Made by a program: the position numbers and the translations under genes
Notes under the pieces: generated by a model
Databases searched by the model: none
Seen by the model: the letters and a program-made list of their open reading frames with translations, nothing else
What the model was told of the DNA's origin: nothing
Part shown: positions 7,175-14,183 of the stretch, piece by piece
Position numbering within the stretch: position 1 is the first letter of the stretch
How the letters are laid out: every line of letters starts with the position of its first letter
NCBI GenBank assembly: GCA_031269205.1
Contig: JAISZM010000112.1
Coordinates: forward strand, 1 to 14,183
Reading direction: 5' to 3'
Length of the DNA: 14,183 nucleotides
Origin: Eubacteriales Family XIII. Incertae Sedis bacterium
Lineage (GTDB): Bacteria; Bacillota; Clostridia; Peptostreptococcales; Anaerovoracaceae

Positions 7175-7918
7175 TTATTCCTCCACGCATACGACCGTGA
7201 TGTTGTCGTATCCGCCTTTGTCGTTAGCCTTGCGGATAAGTTTTTTGCACGCCCTGTTCAGGTCCTTCTCGCCTTTCACCGTTTCGCTTATCTCCTCGTC
7301 CGTCAGTTCGCCGTGCAAACCATCCGTGCAGAGGATGAGACGATCGCTCGGTTCAAGGTCGAAGTAGTAGAAATCCGGTTCGGCCTCCGACCCCGCACCG
7401 AGCGCGCGGGTTATCATATTCCTGCGCGGATGATCCCGTGCCTCGCTCTTGGTCAGCGATCCTGTGCTGACAAGATCCGCGACATAGGAATGGTCGTCCG
7501 TGAGCTGGGAAATCTCTCCCGCTCGTATCATATAGGCGCGACTGTCGCCTATGTTCGTGATATAGAGTTCGCTTCCGTCAAAGTACGCGGCCACCGCCGT
7601 GGTCGCCATCCCCTCGTTCTCCGGATTCTCCTGCGCGAGGTTTCGTATGTCGTGATTTATCTTCCTGAAGCATCTGAAGAAATACCCTTTGAACCAGTTG
7701 TAGCGGTATTTGCCCTCCATATCCGCCGCGTTCGCTATGGGGTTGTTCTTCAAAAACTCCTCGATACCGTTCACGGCGCTGCGACTGGCCAGCTCGCCCG
7801 AGTTGCCTCCGCCGACGCCGTCGGCCACGACGAAAAGTCCTTCGCCGGGAAGCACGAGCAGAGCGTCCTCGTTGATCGCCCTTTTCCGTCCCGTATCCGT
7901 CCTGAAACCTACTTGCAT
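7175..7918 (-). CDS. stp: PP2C-family Ser/Thr protein phosphatase
   Basis: This metal-dependent cytoplasmic phosphatase (PrpC/Stp type) reverses phosphorylation by the PASTA kinase encoded next. The 247-aa length is typical. PP2C motifs are in order: RAINEDA (13-19), VVADGVGGGNSGE (30-42, metal ligand Asp33), GDSRAY (124-129), LCTDGL (196-201, Asp199) and GGYDNITVV (235-243, Asp238). The flap region includes LTDDHSYVADL. The ATG at 7918 lies 12 nt after the rsmB stop, with AAGGGA just upstream. Pairing directly upstream of pknB is the standard arrangement in Bacillota. In Bacillus subtilis rlmN sits between rsmB and this gene; here it does not. Confidence 0.97.
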   Translation of the reverse strand: MQVGFRTDTGRKRAINEDALLVLPGEGLFVVADGVGGGNSGELASRSAVNGIEEFLKNNPIANAADMEGKYRYNWFKGYFFRCFRKINHDIRNLAQENPENEGMATTAVAAYFDGSELYITNIGDSRAYMIRAGEISQLTDDHSYVADLVSTGSLTKSEARDHPRRNMITRALGAGSEAEPDFYYFDLEPSDRLILCTDGLHGELTDEEISETVKGEKDLNRACKKLIRKANDKGGYDNITVVCVEE

Positions 7919-7930
7919 ACGGTGTTCCCT

Positions 7931-9214
7931 TCATTCCTTGCGGAGCATCTTGCAGATATAGAAACCGTCTGTGCCATCGTCCGGCGTCGTCAGTTGTTTC
8001 TGTTCGAGCTTTATAAAATCACGATTCCTTTTCAGGAAATCCCGCGTCACAAACTCGTTCTCCTTCCGCGAAATCGTGCAGGTGCAGTATACGAGCACGC
8101 CGCCCGGCTTCACGTACTTCGACGACGCCGCGAGAATATCGCGCTGCCTGGAGGGGAGCATTTTGAGTTCACTATCCCACTTCTTATATTTTATCTCGGG
8201 CTTGTGCCGAACCGTGCCGAGTCCCGAGCACGGGACATCGCATATCACCTTATCCGCGCCGTCTATGAGATCGCTCCTCGTATTGCAGGCATCCCATATC
8301 ATCGTGCGAATGATATCTATGCCGAGCCTTTTCGCCTGCGCGTCTATGATCCTCAGCCTGCGTTTGTAGATGTCGAAGGCGTATATCCTGCCGTCGTTGT
8401 TCATGAGTTCGGCCATCGCCGTCGTCTTGCCGCCGGGCGCGGCGCACACATCTACGACGGTTTCGCCCGGCTTAGGGTCGAGGGATATGACGGGGGCCAG
8501 CGCCCCTTCGTCCTGCACCGAGTAGAGTCCGCTGTCATAAAACCTGCCGCCGATGATGTCCCGGCCTTCGATGAGCAACGAATTCTTGAACAGCCTGCCC
8601 TCATAGACGTTGAACCCTCTCTCCATCATGCGCTTGCGCAGATTGTTCCTGTCCGACTTCAGCGTGTTGACCCTGATCGTCAGCGGGGGCACGTCGTCGC
8701 CCGCCGCGAGCAACCGCTCGGCCTCGGCTTCACCGCGCTCCTCGATCCACAGGCTCACTATCCACGGGTCGTAGCTGTACCGCAACGAAAGGTAGCGCAC
8801 CGTGTCTTCCTCCCTCGGCGGCAATTCGACATATTCCTTGTCGCGCAGGTACTGCCGAAGCACACCGTTCACGAACCCGTCCCTGCCGCGCGCGAAAGTG
8901 CGCGCGAGAAAGACCGACTCGTTGACGGCTGCGTAATCCGGCACGGAATTCATGTAGATGATCTGGTAAAGGCCCATGCGAAGGATCGTGACGTCCTCCG
9001 CGCCCATCTTCTCTATCGGTGTCCTGACGAAGATGGAGATGATGTAGTCGAGGTATATCTTCCTGCGGAGTACGCCGAAAGCGAGTTCACGCACGAAGGA
9101 CGGCGCCGGCGGGGTCTGCCTCGCGATATGGGTGTTTGTGGAGATATTTGAATACGCCTTGTTCTTTTCGACGTCTCTGAGGATATAGAATGCTGTTTTC
9201 CTGTTTATGTCCAC
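7931..9214 (-). CDS. rsmB: 16S rRNA (cytosine-967-C5) methyltransferase RsmB
   Basis: RsmB methylates C967 of 16S rRNA using S-adenosylmethionine. The 427-aa product has an N-terminal NusB-like helical RNA-binding domain (about 1-130) and a Rossmann methyltransferase domain (about 170-427). The SAM motif DVCAAPGGKT is at 255-264, motif IV DVPCSGLG at 326-333 (Cys329) and motif VI YCTCTI at 376-381 (catalytic Cys379). The start is GTG at 9214, with an AGGCGGG-like element shortly before it. An ATG about 14 nt upstream is out of frame. It follows fmt after 72 nt and precedes stp by 12 nt. Paralogues such as RsmF or YebU are alternatives, but the NusB-like N-terminus and position after fmt favour RsmB. 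Confidence 0.95.
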   Translation of the reverse strand: MDINRKTAFYILRDVEKNKAYSNISTNTHIARQTPPAPSFVRELAFGVLRRKIYLDYIISIFVRTPIEKMGAEDVTILRMGLYQIIYMNSVPDYAAVNESVFLARTFARGRDGFVNGVLRQYLRDKEYVELPPREEDTVRYLSLRYSYDPWIVSLWIEERGEAEAERLLAAGDDVPPLTIRVNTLKSDRNNLRKRMMERGFNVYEGRLFKNSLLIEGRDIIGGRFYDSGLYSVQDEGALAPVISLDPKPGETVVDVCAAPGGKTTAMAELMNNDGRIYAFDIYKRRLRIIDAQAKRLGIDIIRTMIWDACNTRSDLIDGADKVICDVPCSGLGTVRHKPEIKYKKWDSELKMLPSRQRDILAASSKYVKPGGVLVYCTCTISRKENEFVTRDFLKRNRDFIKLEQKQLTTPDDGTDGFYICKMLRKE

Positions 9215-9286
9215 TTCGCCCGCCTCATTACAATCTTTCGCGAGTCATGTTCGCGCGACCCGCCTTCGCGTCATACATCTCGTGCT

Positions 9287-10261
9287 TCACTCAAACATCG
9301 CGCCCCGTTCCACGCTGTGGCCTCTCAGCCAGTCGGCCGCAGCCATAGGCTTGCCTCCCGGCGACTGTATCTTCATTATCTCGACCGCGCCGCTCAGCCC
9401 CGCCGCGACCTCTATGACACCGCCGTCGGTACGCACGACCTCGCCGGGTCGGGCCACACCGCGTTTCGAGAGCGCATGAGCGGCGCACTCCGACGCACGG
9501 ACCTCCCACAGCTTGATCTTCTCACCGCCGAGGAAAGCGTACGCGCCGGGCGAGGGAGTCATCGCAAGCACCTTTCTCTCTATCTCGAACGGCGTCCGCG
9601 AAAAGTCGATCCGGCCTTCCTCCCTTCGTACGGGAGGGGCATACGTGGCCTCCGCGTCGTCCTGCGGTTCGCGCCGCGCCGCGCCGTTCATGACGGCGGG
9701 CAACTCGTCAGACAGCATATCCGCACCGAGCTTCGCGAGGACTTCGGTCACTTCACCCGAACTCATGCCCTCTATCGATACGGCGCGCGACGCTATAACA
9801 TCGCCCTCGTCCATTCCTTCCGACATATACATCAGCGACACACCCGATCTGCCGTCGCCCGACTCCACCGCCCGGTGGATCGGCGCGGCGCCCCGATATT
9901 TCGGAAGCAACGAGGCGTGTATGTTGATGCAGCCGAACCGCGGCGTCTCAAGCGTTCCCTTCGGCAAAATTTTACCATAGGCGCAGACTACTATCAAGTC
10001 GGGACGGGTCTGCGCGAGGATAGTTTTCCATTCTTCGCCGATTCTCAGCGACTCCGGCTCAAAAACCGGCAGTCCGAGTTCCCCGGCCCTCGTCTTCACG
10101 GGCGACGGGGCCAGTCTGTGTCCCCTGCCGCGCGGCCGATCGGGCCTGGTCACGACGAAAACAGATCCGAGGTTCGATCCGTGCAGGACGTCGAGAGCCG
10201 GCACGGCAAACTCGGGCGTACCCATGTACATGATATTTGGGGTTTCACTACGTTCGCTCAT
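9287..10261 (-). CDS. fmt: Methionyl-tRNA formyltransferase
   Basis: Fmt formylates initiator Met-tRNA using 10-formyl-tetrahydrofolate, so that translation starts with formyl-Met. The 324-aa length is close to normal. The N-terminal domain begins with IMYMGTPEFAVPAL. The catalytic triad is visible: Asn113 and His115 in INIHASLLPKYRGAAP, and Asp151 in EGMDEGD. The C-terminal tRNA-binding OB-like domain (about 210-324) contains MTPSPGAY. The ATG at 10261 overlaps the def stop by 4 nt (ATGA) and has CAGGAG five bases before it. That favours it over the internal Met11, and gives about ten extra N-terminal residues. def-fmt coupling pairs the enzymes that add and remove the formyl group. Confidence 0.97.
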   Translation of the reverse strand: MSERSETPNIMYMGTPEFAVPALDVLHGSNLGSVFVVTRPDRPRGRGHRLAPSPVKTRAGELGLPVFEPESLRIGEEWKTILAQTRPDLIVVCAYGKILPKGTLETPRFGCINIHASLLPKYRGAAPIHRAVESGDGRSGVSLMYMSEGMDEGDVIASRAVSIEGMSSGEVTEVLAKLGADMLSDELPAVMNGAARREPQDDAEATYAPPVRREEGRIDFSRTPFEIERKVLAMTPSPGAYAFLGGEKIKLWEVRASECAAHALSKRGVARPGEVVRTDGGVIEVAAGLSGAVEIMKIQSPGGKPMAAADWLRGHSVERGAMFE

Positions 10262-10932
10262 GAGGCTCCTGCCTGAGGCTCGTCTGCACCTGACGTCGCT
10301 TCCGCCCTCGTTATCTCATCCGCGATGTCCGTGAACAACACGCCGTTGAGGTGGTCTATCTCGTGGCACAGAGCCTTCGCGAGTATACCGCTTCCCTCCA
10401 CCTGTACCTCGACGCCGTTTCTGTCGACGGCCTTGACGGTCACGCGCTCAGGCCGCTTCACCAGGCCCGAAACGCCTGGCACGGAGAGGCAACCCTCCCT
10501 TTCGCACAACTCGCCCTCGGACGCGACGATCTCGGGATTCAGCAGCTCGTAGAGAACCCCGCCGGGAGCGTTGACGGGCAGGTCGGGTGCCGAACGCGAG
10601 AGCGCGTCGGACGCGGCGGGCAAGGGCAGATCGGATACCGATGCGGAGGACTCGGCGCGAACGTCCGCGCCGTCGCCATCCGCGCCGACACTCTCGTCTC
10701 CCGCCCGCGGCACGCTCTCGTGCTCCTCGCGCCACGGTTCAGTGACGTCGATGATCACGGCGCGGCGCAATACGCCGACCTGCGGCGCCGCGAGGCCGAC
10801 TCCGTCGGCCTCGCGCATCGTCTCCCACATATCGTCAAGCAGGAGGCGCGTGCGTTCACCGAAGTTCCTCACCTGCTTTGATTTTTTTCTCAGTACCTCA
10901 TCGCCGTCGGTGACGATCGCTCTTAACGCCAT
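10258..10932 (-). CDS. def: Peptide deformylase with an internal low-complexity insertion
   Basis: This iron-dependent cytoplasmic enzyme removes formyl from nascent N-terminal Met. All three catalytic motifs are intact: GVGLAAPQ (44-51), EGCLS (146-150, metal ligand Cys148) and HEIDH (190-194, His190, Glu191, His194). The start MALRAIVTDGDEVLRKKS matches the family. The protein is 224 aa against about 150-170 usual. The excess is mainly an insertion of about 55-60 residues (66-124) between strand VIIDV and LLNPEIV, rich in Ala, Ser, Asp, Glu and Pro, with an imperfect 16-residue internal repeat (98-104 against 114-120). A short Ala/Glu-rich tail follows residue 207. The nearest Shine-Dalgarno-like AAGGT is about 13 nt upstream, which is long. 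Two tandem hairpins lie between it and priA. The stop overlaps the fmt start. Confidence 0.95.
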   Translation of the reverse strand: MALRAIVTDGDEVLRKKSKQVRNFGERTRLLLDDMWETMREADGVGLAAPQVGVLRRAVIIDVTEPWREEHESVPRAGDESVGADGDGADVRAESSASVSDLPLPAASDALSRSAPDLPVNAPGGVLYELLNPEIVASEGELCEREGCLSVPGVSGLVKRPERVTVKAVDRNGVEVQVEGSGILAKALCHEIDHLNGVLFTDIADEITRAEATSGADEPQAGAS

Positions 10933-10986
10933 AGCACGTTCTGTTACCTTTCTTTCAAACAGCGGCGGTGCATTCCGAATGAGATT

Positions 10987-11042
10987 CCGGCGCGTCGTCG
11001 CGCCTCAACCGGAGTGCCGACGCGCTGTCGCGTCTCAACTCC
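10987..11042 (-). repeat. Two tandem stem-loop repeats between priA and def
   Basis: A 23-nt unit occurs twice (11017-11039 and 10987-11009), 30 nt apart and 19/23 identical by hand count. Each contains a perfect 6-bp stem with a 4-nt loop. Read on the minus strand these are GACGCG-ACAG-CGCGTC (11034 to 11019) and GGCGCG-ACGA-CGCGCC (11004 to 10989). The stem difference is compensatory: A-T in one becomes G-C in the other; the other two changes are in the loop. The first hairpin also has an outer 5-bp stem, GGAGT/ACTCC (11042-11038 with 11015-11011), across a 3x3 internal loop, starting at the last base of the priA stop. No T-run follows, so it is not a standard intrinsic terminator. An mRNA processing or stability element, or a REP-like repeat, is possible. 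Confidence 0.75.
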
Positions 11043-13141
11043 TATGAAAACGGATTCACCTCTATTATTATACGATATCCCGCGGCCTTGTCGGTATTGA
11101 TTTTTTTCTTCATGGCCGCGAGGACGTGTTCGTACGCGGCGCGCGAGGCGGGCATGACCTTCATGTTCAGCGAGTAAGCGATCTCCCTGCCCCGTCTGCG
11201 CGCAAACTCCCTGTGCGGGCCGAGGATGTTGGATCTGTCGCTTTCGCCGACAGCGGCCGTGAGCGCGCCGAGCAGGCTTGCGGCGCCGTTAAACGCGGCG
11301 GACTCCGAATCCGCGAGGGCCGTCACCCGGTAGAGATCGCTGTACGGCGGGTAGGACAACGTTCTTCTCACGAGTATCTCCGTCGCGTAGAAACCGTCGT
11401 AGTCGCTGGCCGCCGCCGCCGCTACAGCGTAGTGCTCCGGCGAATACGTCTGCACATAGACCTCGCCGAATCCCGCGCCGCGTCCCGCGCGGCCAGACGC
11501 CTGCGTTATGAGCTGGAAGGTGCGCTCGGCCGCGCGAAAGTCGGGGATGTTCAGGCTCACGTCGGCCGCGATGATTCCGACGGGCGAGATGTTCTCGTAG
11601 TCGAGTCCCTTGGCGACCATCTGTGTGCCGATGAGAATATCCGTCTTTCCCGCGCCGAAATCCCCGAGTATTTTTTCGGCGGAACCTTTTCGCGCGGACG
11701 AGTCGAGGTCAAGGCGAGCCGTCTTCGCGCCGGGAAACGCCGCGCGCGTCAGCGCTTCGACCTTCTCCGTGCCGACGCCGAAATGCCTGATATTCTCACC
11801 GCCGCATTCGGGGCAGGTCTTCGGCAGGGGCAGGTATTTGCCGCAGAAGTGGCACTCGGCTCTGTGCCTCTCCCGGTGGTACACCATCGAAATGCCGCAC
11901 TCGGGACACCGCGTCACGTAGCCGCAGTCGCGACATGAGATAAACGTGCTGTACCCGCGCCTGTTCAGAAAGAGGATGGTGCGTCTGCCCGCCGCGAGAT
12001 TCGACGTTATCGAATCGTGCAGAGCGGCGCTGAAGATGCTCCTGTTACCCTGCTTGAGTTCCTCCCTCATATCCACGACGTTCAAACTCGGCATGGGCGC
12101 GCCGCCCACCCGCTCCTTCAACTCGAGCAGACGGTACACGCCCGAACGAGCGCGGTACATGGATACGACGGAGGGCGTCGCGCTACCGAGAACGCAAACC
12201 GCGCGCGCGCGTGCGGCCCTCTTCAGAGCTACCTCTATGGCGTCGTACTTCGGCGTCATGTCCGACTTGTACGTGGTCTCATGCTCTTCGTCGACGATGA
12301 TGAGGCCGACGTTTTCAAACGGAGCGAATACGGCGCTGCGCGCGCCTATCGCGATGTCGGCCTCGCCGCGTTTGATGCGTATCCATTCGGAATATCGCTC
12401 GCCCTTCGACCGCTTGCTGTGTGTGACGGCGACCCTTGCCGCGCCGAATCTGTCGGTGAACTGTTCCGCTAGTTGCGGCGTCAGGCTTATCTCGGGAGTG
12501 AGGACGATAACCTTGCGTCCTCTGTCCACAGCCTCAGCCGCGGCGCGCATGTAGAGTTCGGTCTTGCCGCTGCCCGTGACGCCGTGAACAAGATAGGCGG
12601 CGTATTCGCCCCCGCCTATTCCCCCTTTCAACTCGGCGAAAGCAGCGCTCTGTTCATCCGTCAGCGCTGGGGGCGACGCGCCCGCAGCGGGCGTCGGCGC
12701 CGCATCGGACGCAGGGCTGTTCCCGGCAATTTCGCCGATCGCGTCCGCGGCGGCTGGATCGATCCCGGCCGGCAGGGTGCGCGGCGCTCTGCGCTTCGTG
12801 GGCGCGACGGGCGGAGCAAAGCACGCGAGCGCGTCTATCAGGCGGCAAAAATACCTACGGCGCATCCACCGGGCGACACTCACGTCGTCGGGGTTCAGCG
12901 AGCCATCCTCATCTATCGAAATTATTTTCTTGACGGATCTGCCCTCGAGTTCCTCAGGCAGGGAGTCCCTGACCGCTACGACGTATCCGGCCCTCGAGCG
13001 ACTACCCGCGAACGGCGCGAGTACCTTGGCGCCGACGCGCGCCGCGTCGCCCTCCATCGCGTAGGTGAACAGGTCGTCCACCATATCGCTTCTGGTATCT
13101 ATCGCGATGTCCACGTACTTAAATGTTTCGATGTCGTTCAT
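11042..13141 (-). CDS. priA: Replication restart primosomal helicase PriA, winged-helix region apparently missing
   Basis: PriA recognises stalled forks and reloads the replisome. The 699-aa product is shorter than usual (about 730-805). It has an N-terminal 3'-end-binding domain (about 1-105), Walker A GVTGSGKT (187-194), DEEH box (284-287) and LGSATPS (318-324). A zinc module uses Cys403, 406, 412, 415, 430, 433, 443 and 446, and motif VI ends QASGRAGRG (547-555). Between the first domain and the helicase, where relatives carry a winged-helix domain of about 70 residues, there are only about 50 Ala/Pro-rich residues (109-160). ATG 13141 is preferred over the longer frame opening at 13219, which would run into queH. 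The shorter start has GGGGAG six bases upstream, and MNDIETFKYVDI fits the family. queH ends 20 nt upstream. Confidence 0.95.
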   Translation of the reverse strand: MNDIETFKYVDIAIDTRSDMVDDLFTYAMEGDAARVGAKVLAPFAGSRSRAGYVVAVRDSLPEELEGRSVKKIISIDEDGSLNPDDVSVARWMRRRYFCRLIDALACFAPPVAPTKRRAPRTLPAGIDPAAADAIGEIAGNSPASDAAPTPAAGASPPALTDEQSAAFAELKGGIGGGEYAAYLVHGVTGSGKTELYMRAAAEAVDRGRKVIVLTPEISLTPQLAEQFTDRFGAARVAVTHSKRSKGERYSEWIRIKRGEADIAIGARSAVFAPFENVGLIIVDEEHETTYKSDMTPKYDAIEVALKRAARARAVCVLGSATPSVVSMYRARSGVYRLLELKERVGGAPMPSLNVVDMREELKQGNRSIFSAALHDSITSNLAAGRRTILFLNRRGYSTFISCRDCGYVTRCPECGISMVYHRERHRAECHFCGKYLPLPKTCPECGGENIRHFGVGTEKVEALTRAAFPGAKTARLDLDSSARKGSAEKILGDFGAGKTDILIGTQMVAKGLDYENISPVGIIAADVSLNIPDFRAAERTFQLITQASGRAGRGAGFGEVYVQTYSPEHYAVAAAAASDYDGFYATEILVRRTLSYPPYSDLYRVTALADSESAAFNGAASLLGALTAAVGESDRSNILGPHREFARRRGREIAYSLNMKVMPASRAAYEHVLAAMKKKINTDKAAGYRIIIEVNPFS

Positions 13142-13147
13142 ACCGCT

Positions 13148-13153
13148 CTCCCC
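13148..13153 (-). promoter_or_regulatory. Ribosome binding site deciding the priA start
   Basis: GGGGAG on the minus strand, six bases before the ATG at 13141 and inside the short queH-priA gap. It supports the 699-aa form rather than the 725-aa frame that would overlap the end of queH. Confidence 0.65.
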
Positions 13154-13161
13154 GCGCCGCG

Positions 13162-13800
13162 CTACCGACGCGCGAAATCGCATCCGCAATACGTCTGGCG
13201 GTACAGACCGTATGCACACGACAATTCTATCGAGCGGGCGTACCCGTCATTCTTTTTAAAGTCTTCGGCGAGAAAATCCACGCCGTACTGCATCATGAGC
13301 CTGCCGCCGACAGCGCTTATGACCGAATGATCCTTGTGCGGACTGACGCTGAGCGTCGTCGTAAAAGAGTCAAAGCCGTGCAGGGACGCGAACTCCGCCG
13401 TTCTCACCAACCTGAGGGATATGCAGCGCTCGCACCTCTTGCCACCCTCGGGGTCGTCCTCATAGCCCGCGCATATCCGGTAATACACGCCAGGGTCATA
13501 GGGTCCGACGATCAGCCCGACCCTCGACGGCGAGTCCATGGATGAGTTGTATATCTCAACGAAGGAACGCTGCGCCTCAAGGCGTTTTTTATACTCGTTC
13601 TCGTCCGTGATGTTTGGGTTGTAAAAGAATATGGTGACGATCCGATCCCTCGCGAGCCTCTCGACGACCGACGTGCTGCACGGTCCGCAACAGCTGTGTA
13701 CCAGTATCGTACGTCGGCGCTTCTCAGGCTCTCCCTCACCCGTCCAGGTGAGAGGACCCGTATGCCCGCCGTCGATTCCTCCCAGCGGCGTTTGGTTCAT
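13162..13800 (-). CDS. queH: Epoxyqueuosine reductase QueH
   Basis: QueH carries out the last step of queuosine synthesis, reducing epoxyqueuosine to queuosine at tRNA position 34. It is a non-orthologous replacement for cobalamin-dependent QueG. The 212-aa product shows the family's metal-binding cysteines: HSCCGPC (35-41), CERC (123-126) and CGCDF (205-209), consistent with an iron-sulfur cluster and an additional metal. It also has FYNPNI (59-64) and SPHKDH (153-158). The ATG at 13800 overlaps the tdk stop by 4 nt. Homologues usually begin just before the first CC motif, so about 30 Gly/Thr/Arg-rich N-terminal residues are extra. No other ATG or GTG lies in that stretch, so the start stands, though only a weak GGATGG-like site precedes it. 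Confidence 0.93.
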   Translation of the reverse strand: MNQTPLGGIDGGHTGPLTWTGEGEPEKRRRTILVHSCCGPCSTSVVERLARDRIVTIFFYNPNITDENEYKKRLEAQRSFVEIYNSSMDSPSRVGLIVGPYDPGVYYRICAGYEDDPEGGKRCERCISLRLVRTAEFASLHGFDSFTTTLSVSPHKDHSVISAVGGRLMMQYGVDFLAEDFKKNDGYARSIELSCAYGLYRQTYCGCDFARR

Positions 13801-14183
13801 CTGACCATCCGCGGGCGCGTGTTCTCCTCCCCCAGACGCCCGTCGTTGTAGTGACGTCTACAGAGCGAAACGTACATATCGTTGCCGCCGACGAGTATCT
13901 GGTCGCCCGTCTTGACAAATTTACCGTCCACGACGCGCGCCACCATCGTCGCTTTGCGGCCGCACCAGCAGATCGTCTTGATCTCCTCTATCTTGTCGGC
14001 GTAGATGAGCAGATATTTGGACCCTTCGAACAGCTCGTTGCGGAAGTCGTTCTTCAGGCCGTAGACCATGACAGGTATGTCGTAGCCGTCGACGATCTCC
14101 GTCAGCTCGAGCACATGATGCTTTTTCAGGAACTGCCCCTCGTCCACGAGTACGCAGCTTATGCGCTCGGCGGGAGCGGGCGC
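13797..14183 (-). CDS. tdk: Thymidine kinase (type II), N-terminal half cut off by the window edge
   Basis: This enzyme phosphorylates thymidine to dTMP in the salvage pathway. The frame is open to base 14183, and SCVLVDEGQFL spans the edge of a shorter frame starting at 14147. The true start therefore lies outside the window, and 128 residues are visible. VDEGQF is the Walker-B-like motif of TK1-type kinases, with Gly where many bacterial enzymes have Ala. YGLKNDFRNELFEGS and ICWCGRKATMVAR are highly characteristic. The zinc site is seen in CWCG and the late CRRHY. The lasso-region GGNDMYVSLCRRHY follows. The C-terminal tail is short and charged. The P-loop is not visible because it is upstream. 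The stop overlaps the queH start by 4 nt, so tdk probably heads or continues the same operon. Confidence 0.96.
   Translation of the reverse strand, partial: APAPAERISCVLVDEGQFLKKHHVLELTEIVDGYDIPVMVYGLKNDFRNELFEGSKYLLIYADKIEEIKTICWCGRKATMVARVVDGKFVKTGDQILVGGNDMYVSLCRRHYNDGRLGEENTRPRMVR

Noticed and set aside
7313..9151. Open frame of 612 codons on the + strand opposite rsmB and stp
   Set aside because: It lies antisense to two well-recognised enzymes, has no family-like motifs and is the kind of stop-free mirror frame that G+C-rich codon use produces.
9239..9255. Small inverted repeat (CGCGA, 7-nt loop, TCGCG) in the fmt-rsmB gap
   Set aside because: Only five base pairs, no T-run and no second copy; expected by chance in G+C-rich sequence.
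9317..10276. Open frame of 319 codons on the + strand covering almost all of fmt
   Set aside because: Arg/His/Gly-rich translation with no recognisable domain; fmt on the other strand has all catalytic residues.
13142..13219. Longer priA start adding 26 residues
   Set aside because: It would overlap the end of queH and adds sequence unlike PriA; the downstream ATG has a good ribosome binding site.
12473..13330. Open frame of 285 codons on the + strand opposite the 5' part of priA and the 3' part of queH
   Set aside because: No domain signal and fully explained by the minus-strand genes; a codon-bias shadow.

Overview
The window is a dense chromosomal segment of a high-G+C (roughly 58-60 % by eye), probably Gram-positive bacterium. 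The best fit is an anaerobic Clostridia-type Bacillota. The main reason is the minus-strand order priA-def-fmt-rsmB-stp-pknB(PASTA)-rsgA-rpe, a classic Bacillota cluster. A PASTA-domain Ser/Thr kinase paired with a PP2C phosphatase, and a QueH-type epoxyqueuosine reductase, also fit. The left-edge protein has Leu/Gly heptad repeats of a kind I associate with Clostridia and Coriobacteriia. I cannot name a genus. No tRNA, rRNA, CRISPR array, IS element, phage gene or attachment site is visible.

Layout. Positions 3-1403 (+) hold the 3' part of a large probably exported heptad-repeat protein whose start lies off the left edge. Everything from 1502 to the right edge is on the minus strand and reads right to left: tdk (5' end off the window), queH, priA, def, fmt, rsmB, stp, pknB, rsgA, rpe, lgt, ychF. 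Junctions are very tight: 4-nt ATGA overlaps at tdk/queH, def/fmt and lgt/ychF, a 1-nt gap at rpe/lgt and a 4-nt gap at pknB/rsgA. The only larger gaps are priA-def (109 nt), fmt-rsmB (72 nt) and stp-pknB (54 nt). No gene-free stretch exceeds about 110 nt. The whole set looks like one long operon or a few overlapping transcription units, with no convincing promoter or T-tract terminator inside the window.

How the genes work together. The cluster joins nucleotide salvage (tdk), tRNA modification (queH), replication restart (priA), initiator-Met formylation and deformylation (fmt, def), 16S rRNA methylation (rsmB) and 30S maturation (rsgA). It also holds a ribosome-associated ATPase (ychF), the cell-wall-sensing kinase/phosphatase pair (pknB, stp), a pentose-phosphate enzyme (rpe) and lipoprotein lipidation (lgt). 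RsgA and YchF-type proteins act on ribosomes, and RsgA homologues are known PASTA-kinase substrates in some Bacillota, so part of the grouping is functional.

The gene content is ordinary housekeeping. The unusual material is at finer scale. A 40-bp tandem repeat (1401-1540) consists of decayed copies of the last codons of ychF and also supplies the stop codon of the convergent gene. Two 23-bp stem-loop repeats with a compensatory base-pair change lie between priA and def. In-frame low-complexity insertions sit inside the conserved enzymes Def and RsgA. PriA has an Ala/Pro-rich linker where the winged-helix domain should be.
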